In this document: piece by piece, positions 1-6,840 of the stretch
How the letters are laid out: every line of letters starts with the position of its first letter
Numbering within the stretch: position 1 is the stretch's first letter
Position numbers and translations under genes: made by a program
Assembly (NCBI GenBank): GCA_030533415.1
Contig: JAUNJE010000020.1
Span: 1-46,027, forward strand
Reading direction: 5' to 3'
DNA from: Eubacteriales bacterium
GTDB lineage: Bacteria; Bacillota; Clostridia; Oscillospirales; Oscillospiraceae
Length of the DNA stretch: 46,027 nt
The notes under the pieces: model-generated
What the model was told of the DNA's origin: nothing
Databases searched by the model: none
What the model saw: only the letters and a program-made list of their open reading frames with translations

Positions 1-849
1 CATACCCTGTACAATGCCGCCTGTGACTGATAAAAGTGTGGGATCCGTGACTTTTATCAGAAAATTACGGCCGTCGCTGCGGTCTTCGGGATAGATTTTC
101 AGAATTTCCACAGAATACTCCTGAGCCGTGTCGCCGCTTACCGTGGAGCGGATGGTTGCGGCGCCTGTGTGGATGTCCTCAAAATCCGCTACCGGAATCG
201 GTTCCCCCTTCCAGCCCTGTTTGGTAATGCCAAAAACACCCTGGGGTGTATTGCGCAGCAGCGTGCCGAGGGTGCTGACGGCATCGGCACTGCCCTTCAG
301 CTGGCCGGGATCGCCGCTTTTGCCTTTTTTCACGGACAGAATCTGAGCTTCATAGGCAAAGCCCTGGGTCATTTGAAGAAGGTCCCCCTTGGAACCGCTG
401 ACGCCGTGGCCCAGGGTGCCGAATTTCCCGGTTTCCGGATCATAAAAGGTAACGGTACCAATGCCCGCGATGCCCTGACGAAGATAGACGCCCAGCCGCG
501 GCCCGTCGGCGGTCTGCTCCGGAGCCAAACGCAGGGTGCTGAGCTTGCTGCCCCGGCGTACGGTCAGCTCTACCTCGCTGCCGCAGCGGCTCAGGGCGGT
601 GCGGACATCCTCGGCACAGCCGATATCGGTGCTGTCGATCTTAACGATTTCGTCTCCAATTTTCAGTCCGGCATTTTTTGCGTTGTTTCCCAGCGCGTCG
701 TCATAGGCTGCCACGGTGACGGTATCATCCCGCAGCTGCAGGCCAATAATTTTCCCCACCGGAATCAAAAGCTCCGCTGCCCGAGCCTGCAAAGGCAGCA
801 GAGCGAAAAGAACCAACGATAAGGCAATGGCGCTTATTGTTCGTTTCAT
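1..849 (-). CDS. spoIVB: SpoIVB family serine peptidase (5' part, truncated by window edge)
   Basis: Reading leftwards from an ATG at 849 behind AAGGAGGG gives 283 codons that run off the window. The protein starts with a signal-anchor (residues 1-24), then a PDZ domain (about 25-110, with GLKIGDEIVKI), then the S55 peptidase fold. I see the FGTLGHG motif with the presumed catalytic His at 148 and VTD with the presumed Asp at 269. The sequence breaks after GGIVQGM, exactly one codon before the expected Ser of the GMSGSP motif. In Bacillus the forespore-made enzyme crosses into the intermembrane space and triggers SigK activation by cleaving SpoIVFA; that role is known for the family and inferred here. 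In many clostridia spo0A lies next downstream, which would be outside the window to the left. Confidence 0.93.
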   Translation of the reverse strand, partial: MKRTISAIALSLVLFALLPLQARAAELLIPVGKIIGLQLRDDTVTVAAYDDALGNNAKNAGLKIGDEIVKIDSTDIGCAEDVRTALSRCGSEVELTVRRGSKLSTLRLAPEQTADGPRLGVYLRQGIAGIGTVTFYDPETGKFGTLGHGVSGSKGDLLQMTQGFAYEAQILSVKKGKSGDPGQLKGSADAVSTLGTLLRNTPQGVFGITKQGWKGEPIPVADFEDIHTGAATIRSTVSGDTAQEYSVEILKIYPEDRSDGRNFLIKVTDPTLLSVTGGIVQGM

Positions 850-877
850 GTTCAGCCCTCCTTTTTGTCTGCCCTCT

Positions 878-884
878 TAATATG
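878..884 (-). promoter_or_regulatory. possible SigG-type -10 element for spoIVB
   Basis: On the minus strand CATATTA lies 29 bases before the spoIVB start and matches the forespore SigG -10 consensus CATnhTA. I could not find a convincing GHATR -35 box at 17-18 bases, so this is only a half match. A perfect 12-base palindrome, CCCGGCGCCGGG (886-897), fills the spacer. Confidence 0.3.
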
Positions 885-959
885 ACCCGGCGCCGGGAAT
901 GTAACCGCTGAAAAAGTCGAAAAAAGAGGAACGGTTTGGGCTTTTGGGGAATTTTTGAC

Positions 960-988
960 TTGAAAGACCGATTTTATTTTTGTAAGAT
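960..988 (+). promoter_or_regulatory. SigA-type promoter for msrC-GNAT
   Basis: TTGAAA (960-965), a 17-base spacer ending in TG, and TAAGAT (983-988). The transcript would have a leader of about 120 bases holding a 7-base inverted repeat (ATGGCGC 1002-1008, GCGCCAT 1030-1036). The ribosome site is AGAGAGGAAA just before the ATG at 1114. Confidence 0.55.
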
Positions 989-1113
989 AGAGCAGGAGCG
1001 GATGGCGCTGTCCGTTTCTTTCCAACGTGGCGCCATGCTGTCCTAATTTTGATGAAATATCCGCAAAAGAAAGCGATACCTGCCAAAGGCAGTAGGGAAG
1101 AGAGGAAACACAT

Positions 1114-1569
1114 ATGCGAAAAACTGTAAATTATAACCAGCTTGTCCAGCAGTTGGTAGCCCTGACCGAGGGGATTCCCTATGAAACCGCCAATTTGGCC
1201 AATGCTTCTGCCCTGCTGTGGCAGGAACTGCCCGATATCAATTGGGCGGGCTTTTACAAAATGGAGGACGGCGCGCTGGTGCTTGGCCCCTTCCAGGGAA
1301 AGCCCGCCTGCATCCGCATCCGCGTTGGACGGGGCGTCTGCGGCACCGCCGTGGCGGAGGACCGGGTGCAGCTGGTCCCTGATGTCCATGCGTTCCCGGG
1401 GCATATTGCCTGTGACTGTGCCTCCAATTCGGAGATTGTGCTTCCGCTCCACAAAAATGGACAGATTTGGGGCGTTCTGGACATTGACAGTCCTATTGTG
1501 GGGCGGTTCACAGAGGAGGACCGGGACGGACTGGAAAGGATTGCCGCCGTTTTGGAGGAAATACTGTAA
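1114..1569 (+). CDS. msrC: free methionine-(R)-sulfoxide reductase (GAF domain)
   Basis: A 151-residue single GAF-domain protein of the fRMsr family, which reduces free L-methionine-(R)-sulfoxide in the cytoplasm using thioredoxin-type reductant. Diagnostic blocks are NWAGFY (43-48), LGPFQGKPAC (57-66), GRGVCG (72-77) and VPDVHAFPGHIACD (88-101). Cysteines 66, 76 and 100 have the same 10- and 24-residue spacing as the three redox cysteines of E. coli MsrC (84, 94, 118), so the active site looks complete. There is one extra Cys at 102. Length is normal. The stop codon overlaps the next start by one base (TAATG), so it is translationally coupled to the GNAT gene. A role in oxidative-damage repair is inferred from the family. 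Confidence 0.93.
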   Translation: MRKTVNYNQLVQQLVALTEGIPYETANLANASALLWQELPDINWAGFYKMEDGALVLGPFQGKPACIRIRVGRGVCGTAVAEDRVQLVPDVHAFPGHIACDCASNSEIVLPLHKNGQIWGVLDIDSPIVGRFTEEDRDGLERIAAVLEEIL

Positions 1570-2045
1570 TGGAATACCGGATTTTGAACAGGGAAACCGT
1601 TGACATGTATCTCACTTATCTGAAAAAGGCTATGTCGGAGGAGCCGGATATGATGTGCCTCGAAGCTTTGGATGAGGAGGGAATCCGCCGGCGGGTGGAC
1701 GATCCGTTTTTTCAAAAAACCGTTTCTCTGCTGGCCGTGGAGCGCGGGCAGGTACTGGGCCGCATAGAATATCATTTTTACGGCTGTATCCAGGACGGTT
1801 TCCGCATGGCCTATGTGGACTGGGTATATGTGTTGAAGGAGCACCGGCATAAGGGTGTGGCCCAGGGATTGTTCCGGGAATTTGAAAGGCGGTGCCGGGA
1901 GAACGGCATTGACCAATACTTTTTGCTCCGTGCGGAGAATCCCAACGCGGACCGGTTTTACGGGGCCTTTGACAATGCGGAATCCGGCAGCTGTCCGGTT
2001 CTGCGAAAAAATGTTTCGCCGCGGTCTCAAACCATTTCCCAATAA
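1569..2045 (+). CDS. GNAT family N-acetyltransferase
   Basis: A 158-residue protein with the GNAT fold. The core beta strand-loop-helix for acetyl-CoA binding is visible around residues 85-105 (VDWVYVLKEHRHKGVAQGLF, a degenerate Q/R-x-x-G-x-G/A motif). It is followed by the LLRAENPNADRFY segment that usually ends the fold. The substrate cannot be read from sequence. It starts within the stop codon of the msrC-like gene (TAATG) and has no strong ribosome site of its own, so coupling is likely. The last 25 residues, after PVLRK, look less constrained. An AT-rich hairpin (AATAAAA 2041-2047 with TTTTATT 2052-2058) covers its stop and may be a weak terminator. Confidence 0.8.
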   Translation: MEYRILNRETVDMYLTYLKKAMSEEPDMMCLEALDEEGIRRRVDDPFFQKTVSLLAVERGQVLGRIEYHFYGCIQDGFRMAYVDWVYVLKEHRHKGVAQGLFREFERRCRENGIDQYFLLRAENPNADRFYGAFDNAESGSCPVLRKNVSPRSQTISQ

Positions 2046-2228
2046 AATTCTTTTTATTTTGAGAAGGTGTTGGATACAGAGCACGAAGAACTGCCCTGCG
2101 GGCGGCTGCGGTGTGCGCGGGGACGCAAAGGCCGTCTCGTACGGAATTCCTGTTCAAAACTTCCATTCTTCGCATGGACGTTTTGAATGGAATATCAGTA
2201 TAAAAATTTCCCCGGTCCGTGCTGCCTA

Positions 2229-2257
2229 TTGACAAAGTAGGTAAATGGTGCTATCAT
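2229..2257 (+). promoter_or_regulatory. SigA-type promoter of the isc operon
   Basis: TTGACA (2229-2234), 17-base spacer, TATCAT (2252-2257): a near-consensus promoter. The start site should fall near 2264, followed by a short leader with AGGAGG (2289-2294) and the iscS ATG at 2303. Confidence 0.85.
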
Positions 2258-2281
2258 TGCCTACGGGATTACTAGGTAAAT
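2237..2281 (+). promoter_or_regulatory. putative IscR (Rrf2) operator repeats over the isc promoter
   Basis: GTAGGTAAAT (2237-2246, in the spacer), its imperfect inverse ATTGCCTAC (2256-2264, over the -10 and start site) and a direct copy CTAGGTAAAT (2272-2281, in the leader). The first pair forms a dyad of about 28 bases, the size expected for a dimeric Rrf2 regulator. The operon ends with an IscR-like gene, so autorepression is the natural reading. That step is inference. Confidence 0.6.
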
Positions 2282-2302
2282 AGAAACAGGAGGTTTTCAT
2301 AC

Positions 2303-3490
2303 ATGCACGTTTATGCTGACAACGCGGCCACGACGAAGATGAGCCAAACGGCCATTGACGCCATGCTGCCCTATTTTGATAAGGTTTACGGCAACCCGTC
2401 CTCCCTGCACTCCGTAGGACAGGAGGCCAAGGAGGCTCTGGATGCCGCCCGGGAAACCGTGGCGGAGTGCTTAGGCTGTGAGCCGAGGGAGATTATCTTC
2501 ACCTCCGGCGGCAGTGAGGCCGACAACCAGGCCATTGTTTCCGCCGCCCGTTACGGCGCGAAAAAGAACAAAAAGCACATCATTTCCACCGCCTTTGAGC
2601 ATCACGCCGTATTGCATACCCTGAACAAGCTGGAGAAGGAAGGCTTCGAAGTCACCTATCTGGATGTTCGGAACAATCACAACATCACCGCCCAGCAGGT
2701 CAAGGACGCTATCCGGCCGGATACCTGCCTGGTGACCACCATGTATGCCAACAATGAGATCGGCTCCATTTTGCCCATTGCGGAAATCGGTGCCATTTGT
2801 AAGGAAGCCGGCGTTCCCTTCCACACCGATGCGGTTCAGGCCGTTGGCCACCTGCATATCAATGTGAAGGAAGAAAACATCGACATGCTGAGTCTTTCCG
2901 GCCACAAGTTCCACGGCCCCAAGGGCGTGGGCGCACTGTATGTCCGCCGGGGCTTCCCGCTGGTGAACGTCATTGAGGGCGGTGCCCAGGAGCGGGGCAA
3001 GCGGGCCGGTACGGAGAACCTGGCCGCCATCTGCGGCATGGCTGCCGCGCTGAAGGATGCCTGCAGCCATATGGATGAGAATATGGCACGGGTTGCCGCC
3101 ATGCGGGACAAGCTGATCGCGGGGTTGTCCCAAATCCCCCACAGCGCTTTGAACGGTGATCCTGTGAACCGTCTGCCTGGCAATGTCAGCTTCTGCTTTG
3201 AGGGCATTGAGGGCGAAAGCCTGCTGCTGCTGTTGGATGCCAAGGGCGTCTGCGCTTCCTCCGGCTCCGCCTGCACCTCCGGCAGTTTGGATCCCAGCCA
3301 TGTGCTGCTGGCCATCGGCCGTGTCCATGACGTGGCCCACGGCTCCCTGCGCCTGTCTCTGAGCGAGTACAACACCGACGAGGAGATCGACCACATTTTG
3401 AAGGCCGTTCCGGAGGTTGTCCAGTACCTGCGGAACATGTCCCCCGTCTGGCGGGATCTGCAAAGCGGCAAGCGGCAATATATCCTATAA
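2303..3490 (+). CDS. iscS: cysteine desulfurase (IscS/NifS class)
   Basis: A 395-residue PLP enzyme that takes sulfur from L-cysteine as a persulfide and passes it to the IscU scaffold. Seen: the N-terminal YADNAATT block, the PLP-lysine block SGHKFHGPKG with Lys202, the RAGTEN segment (235-240), and the mobile loop ASSGSACTSG with the nucleophilic Cys324. Length and order fit the clostridial NifS-like IscS type. The start ATG follows CAGGAGG by nine bases. It is the first gene of a compact iscS-iscU-iscR unit. No hscA, hscB, fdx or iscA is present, which is usual for the minimal Firmicute/Clostridia set. Confidence 0.96.
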   Translation: MHVYADNAATTKMSQTAIDAMLPYFDKVYGNPSSLHSVGQEAKEALDAARETVAECLGCEPREIIFTSGGSEADNQAIVSAARYGAKKNKKHIISTAFEHHAVLHTLNKLEKEGFEVTYLDVRNNHNITAQQVKDAIRPDTCLVTTMYANNEIGSILPIAEIGAICKEAGVPFHTDAVQAVGHLHINVKEENIDMLSLSGHKFHGPKGVGALYVRRGFPLVNVIEGGAQERGKRAGTENLAAICGMAAALKDACSHMDENMARVAAMRDKLIAGLSQIPHSALNGDPVNRLPGNVSFCFEGIEGESLLLLLDAKGVCASSGSACTSGSLDPSHVLLAIGRVHDVAHGSLRLSLSEYNTDEEIDHILKAVPEVVQYLRNMSPVWRDLQSGKRQYIL

Positions 3491-3547
3491 AAGGGACGGA
3501 ATCGCTCCACACGAAAAACAATGTTATCATAAAAGGAGAATTTTGAT

Positions 3548-3976
3548 ATGGCACTGTATAGTGAAAAAGTCATGGACCATTTTATGAACCCCAGAAATGT
3601 GGGCGTCATTGAGGACGCCGACGGTGTCGGTGAGGTCGGCAACGCCAAGTGCGGCGATATTATGAAGATTTACCTGAAGATCGAGAACGAGATCATTGAG
3701 GATGTCAAGTTCGAGACCTTCGGCTGCGGCTCTGCCATTGCTTCTTCCTCCATGGCCACGGAAATGATCAAGGGCAAATCCATCCATGAGGCGATGGAGC
3801 TGACCAACAAGGCGGTGGCCGAAGCGCTGGACGGACTGCCCGCCCACAAGCTGCACTGCTCCGTGCTGGCGGAGGAGGCCATCAAAAACGCGCTGAAGGA
3901 TTACTACGACAAGAATAACATCCCTTACGACGAGAAGCAGTTCCCCGACTGTGAGCATTGCGCCCACTGCGAGTAA
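3548..3976 (+). CDS. iscU: iron-sulfur cluster scaffold protein IscU/NifU-N type
   Basis: A 142-residue scaffold on which [2Fe-2S] and [4Fe-4S] clusters are assembled from IscS-derived sulfur. The three cluster cysteines are present: Cys35 (AKCGD), Cys60 (FGCGSAIASSS) and Cys104 (KLHCSVLAEE). The C-terminus ends in CEHCAHCE (Cys135, 138, 141), a short extra cysteine-rich tail found in clostridial NifU-like scaffolds; what it binds is not known to me. The ribosome site AAAAGGAG lies 57 bases after iscS, and iscR follows after four bases. Confidence 0.95.
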   Translation: MALYSEKVMDHFMNPRNVGVIEDADGVGEVGNAKCGDIMKIYLKIENEIIEDVKFETFGCGSAIASSSMATEMIKGKSIHEAMELTNKAVAEALDGLPAHKLHCSVLAEEAIKNALKDYYDKNNIPYDEKQFPDCEHCAHCE

Positions 3977-3980
3977 GATT

Positions 3981-4403
3981 ATGATCGTATCCACCAAAGG
4001 CCGGTACGCCCTGCGGGTTATGGTGGGCCTTGCCAAGCGGGGCGGGACGGAATACATTCCGCTGAAAGAAATCGCGGAGGAAGAGGGAATCTCCCAGAAG
4101 TATCTGGAAGCCATTATGACAACGCTTTCCAAGGCCGGATTTGTGGACGCCGTTCACGGGAAGGGCGGCGGCTACCGTCTGAACCGCAGCCCGGAGGACT
4201 ACACGGTGGGCAGCATTTTGAAGCTGTCCGAGGGAAGCTTGAGCGCCGTTTCCTGCACCAGCCAGGGCGCGGCCGCCTGTTCCCGAACGGAGTGTTGCCA
4301 GGCAAAGCCCATGTGGGACCGCTTAGATAAGATGATTGATGATTTCTTTGAAGGGATCACCATAGCGGACCTGTTGAAAGATGCAGCTACCCCCTCCGGC
4401 TGA
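3981..4403 (+). CDS. iscR: Rrf2 family transcriptional regulator, IscR-like
   Basis: A 140-residue winged-helix regulator. I place the start at ATG 3981 (MIVSTKGRYALR), four bases after iscU. A longer frame from 3951 lies inside iscU and adds residues foreign to the family. The HTH spans about 26-62 (LKEIAEEEGISQKYLEAIM). The cluster-binding region holds Cys92, Cys100, Cys105 and Cys106, close to the three cysteines of E. coli IscR (92, 98, 104), so sensing of a [2Fe-2S] cluster is likely. Its position last in the operon differs from E. coli, where iscR is first. Repression of its own promoter through the repeats at 2237-2281 is inferred. Confidence 0.9.
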   Translation: MIVSTKGRYALRVMVGLAKRGGTEYIPLKEIAEEEGISQKYLEAIMTTLSKAGFVDAVHGKGGGYRLNRSPEDYTVGSILKLSEGSLSAVSCTSQGAAACSRTECCQAKPMWDRLDKMIDDFFEGITIADLLKDAATPSG

Positions 4404-4414
4404 GCCGGAGGGGG
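4390..4414 (+). terminator. hairpin whose loop is the iscR stop codon
   Basis: CCCCCTCCGGC (4390-4400) and GCCGGAGGGGG (4404-4414) form a perfect 11-base stem around a three-base loop, TGA, which is the stop codon of iscR. No T run follows, so it is probably a stability or processing element rather than a complete terminator. Confidence 0.45.
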
Positions 4415-4515
4415 AGCATTCGTTAAAAAGATGGGCCGTGGTTTCCGGACGGGTGGCTGCGGCCAGAAACTGACGGCATAAACGGCCGGATGCAAACCCG
4501 TTTTTCGGAATGGAA

Positions 4516-4562
4516 AAAGAATTCTCCCAGAGTGTGGTCAACACCTGGGAGAATTTTGTTTT
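4516..4562. terminator. bidirectional terminator between isc operon and helicase operon
   Basis: AATTCTCCCAG (4520-4530) pairs with CTGGGAGAATT (4545-4555), and an inner GTGT/ACAC extends it to about 15 pairs. TTTTGTTTTT follows on the plus strand and CTTTTTCC on the minus strand, so it can stop both converging operons. Confidence 0.85.
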
Positions 4563-4577
4563 TATAAAGAAACGGTA

Positions 4578-6830
4578 TTAGGAATTTTGGACACTGGTAC
4601 GCTCCGCTTCCCAGCTTAGAATTTTATCCCGAAGTCCATCCAGATCAAGTACGCCATAGGCAAAGCCCTTCCGCACCAGGGCTTCCGGAAGGTACTCGTC
4701 ATATTTGTCAAAGAGGGGCAGCTCTTTGGGATAGACCAGCTCCAGCGGTTCGATGGGCTTTCGGATCTCTTCAAACAGGACCCGGAAGAAGGTGTCCTCG
4801 TCCGCCTTCATGGTAAACTGCATGTAAAAGGGCCGGGCAGAATCCAGATTCCGCAGGCCAAGCCGGGCCGCGCACTTGATTTTCAGAAACCGTTCCATGG
4901 CCAGGAAGGTGTAGGTCCCCACCCAGGGCAGCAGGCACCACATGGTTCCGCCCAGGTGAATGAGGGGCTTTTCTGCCGTGCCGGCGTGGGCGGCGGTAAA
5001 ACGGGCCTGCTGGAGCCGGGCCACCGCATTTTTCATCAGGTAGGGGTATTGGCGATCCTCCCGGAGCACCTGGCGCATCCGGTCCAGAATTTTGGTGTGC
5101 AGGTCGCCGGGACACTGGCCGAAGTAAGCGGGGACGGTACCCTTGACCAGCTCGCAGTAAACCAGATGCCGCTTGGGGTCCACATCCAGCACCTGCCATA
5201 CATGCCCGGCAATGGCCAGCTTTTCCCCAACGGGGGGCGGCGAGACGATGGTTCCCAGTTCCTGGGACTCGCTGCGGACGGTGTATTCTTCATTTTCCTG
5301 AAATACGCCGTAGAATTTGAAGGAATTCACCACCCGTTCTCCGGTGATGCCCACGATCAGGCCGCCCTGTTCCGTCTGCTGGATGTGGTCGGTCTGAATC
5401 AGGTGCCGCAGCAGTACCTTATAGTCCTCCTGGGTGATTTTGTGGAAATAGTGCAGCCGCAGGACCCGGTCCGCCAACGCCCGGGGAGACAGTTCCCCGC
5501 AGGAGGCCAGGGTGGACATGGTCTGGTGGTACAAAAGGCTGAAGGGCAGCCGGTCCAGCCGGGGCGGCTCCACCCACCGCTCCTCCAGATAGAGCTGAAC
5601 CAGCGCAATTCCCTGCAGCAGCTTCCAGGGAACCGTGGCGGGCAGCATGGCCCGGGCCTCCGGCTCGTCCTCCCGCATGACAAACCACATTTCCGGCGGA
5701 AGCTCCCGCCGGCCGGTGCGGCCCATGCGCTGCAAAAAGGAGGATACCGTCCAGGGCGCGTCGATCTGGAAGGCCCGTTCCAGGCGGCCGATATCAATGC
5801 CCAGCTCCAAGGTGGCAGTGGTCACGGTGGTCATGAATTGGGAATCATCCTTCATGACGCCCTCCGCCGTTTCCCGGTAGGAGGCGGAAAGATTGCCGTG
5901 GTGGATGAGAAAGCGGTCCGGCTCGTGCCTGCTTTCGCAGTAACGCCGCAGCGTGGTGGTGACGGTTTCGCATTCTTCCCGGGAATTGACGAATACCAGG
6001 CACTTTTTGCCCCGGGTGTGCTCAAAAATATAGCCGATTCCCGGGTCCGCGTTTTGCGGCGCCTGATCCGTGGGTTCTTCCAGCACGGGCAGCGCCTCGA
6101 TATCGGTTCTGTTTTCGGCAGCCGGGGCGTTTTTTACATAAAAGTGCTCCATGCTGAGCCGCCATTTGCTTCCCTTGGCCTCGATTTTGGGAATGATGGT
6201 TTTCCGCCCGGTACCCAGGGAGAGAAATTCGCCGGTTCCCTCCGGGTCGCCGATGGTGGCGGAAAGGCCGATGCGGCGGGGATTCACGCCTGCCAGCCGG
6301 GACAGCCGCTCGATCAGGCACAGGGTCTGCCCGCCCCGGTCGCCCCGCAGCAGGGAGTGGACTTCGTCGATCACCACAAACCGCAGGTCGCCAAACAGCT
6401 TGGGAATCGCGGCGTGCTTGTGCAGAAGCAGGGCTTCCAGGGATTCCGGGGTGATCTGCAGAATGCCGGAGGGATGCTTCATCAGCTTCTCCTTATGGCT
6501 CTGGGCAACATCGCCGTGCCAATGCCATACCGGGATATTTGCCTCGGCACACAGGTCGTTCAGGCGGAGGAACTGGTCGTTGATCAATGCTTTCAGCGGG
6601 CCGATATAGATGCAGCCCACGGAGGAGGGCATATCCTCCGAAAAAAGGGTGATGATGGGGAAAAACGCGGCTTCCGTCTTGCCGGAGGCGGTGGAAGCGG
6701 TCAGAAGCAAGTTTTCATCCGTGCCGAAGATGACCTCTGCGGCGGCCACCTGAATCGCCCGCAGGCTTTCCCAGTGGTTGCGGTAGATATACTCCTGTAC
6801 GAAGGGCGCATAGCGTTCAAATGCACTCAT
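4578..6830 (-). CDS. Lhr-like superfamily II DEAD/DEAH-box helicase
   Basis: A 750-residue SF2 helicase, third gene of the TerB-ATPase-helicase operon. Motifs in order: Q-like region (about 20-30), Walker A TASTASGKTE (44-53, Lys51), motif Ia IGPLKAL, TPES (127-130), DEVH (155-158), SAT (190-192), helicase C with VFVNS (279-283), TTVTTATLELGIDIG (334-348) and motif VI QRMGRTGR (367-374). About 330 residues follow the helicase core, with a winged-helix-like and an Lhr-type C-terminal region. The Lhr affinity fits a DNA translocase or helicase. Start ATG at 6830 sits 10 bases after the ATPase stop. Predicted role: nucleic-acid remodelling together with its two partners. I see no nuclease or methylase motif in it. 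Confidence 0.85.
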   Translation of the reverse strand: MSAFERYAPFVQEYIYRNHWESLRAIQVAAAEVIFGTDENLLLTASTASGKTEAAFFPIITLFSEDMPSSVGCIYIGPLKALINDQFLRLNDLCAEANIPVWHWHGDVAQSHKEKLMKHPSGILQITPESLEALLLHKHAAIPKLFGDLRFVVIDEVHSLLRGDRGGQTLCLIERLSRLAGVNPRRIGLSATIGDPEGTGEFLSLGTGRKTIIPKIEAKGSKWRLSMEHFYVKNAPAAENRTDIEALPVLEEPTDQAPQNADPGIGYIFEHTRGKKCLVFVNSREECETVTTTLRRYCESRHEPDRFLIHHGNLSASYRETAEGVMKDDSQFMTTVTTATLELGIDIGRLERAFQIDAPWTVSSFLQRMGRTGRRELPPEMWFVMREDEPEARAMLPATVPWKLLQGIALVQLYLEERWVEPPRLDRLPFSLLYHQTMSTLASCGELSPRALADRVLRLHYFHKITQEDYKVLLRHLIQTDHIQQTEQGGLIVGITGERVVNSFKFYGVFQENEEYTVRSESQELGTIVSPPPVGEKLAIAGHVWQVLDVDPKRHLVYCELVKGTVPAYFGQCPGDLHTKILDRMRQVLREDRQYPYLMKNAVARLQQARFTAAHAGTAEKPLIHLGGTMWCLLPWVGTYTFLAMERFLKIKCAARLGLRNLDSARPFYMQFTMKADEDTFFRVLFEEIRKPIEPLELVYPKELPLFDKYDEYLPEALVRKGFAYGVLDLDGLRDKILSWEAERTSVQNS

Positions 6831-6840
6831 GGTGGTTTCC

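Noticed and set aside
886-897. Perfect palindrome CCCGGCGCCGGG near the spoIVB promoter as an operator
   Set aside because: In GC-rich DNA a 12-base palindrome of only C and G is weak evidence, and it lies in a promoter spacer without other support.
2130-2140. GGGACGCAAAG, identical to part of the c-di-GMP-I (GEMM) riboswitch
   Set aside because: The other obligatory half (GGCAAACC with its helix) is absent, and the site lies upstream of the isc promoter, so I consider it chance similarity. A covariance-model search would settle it.
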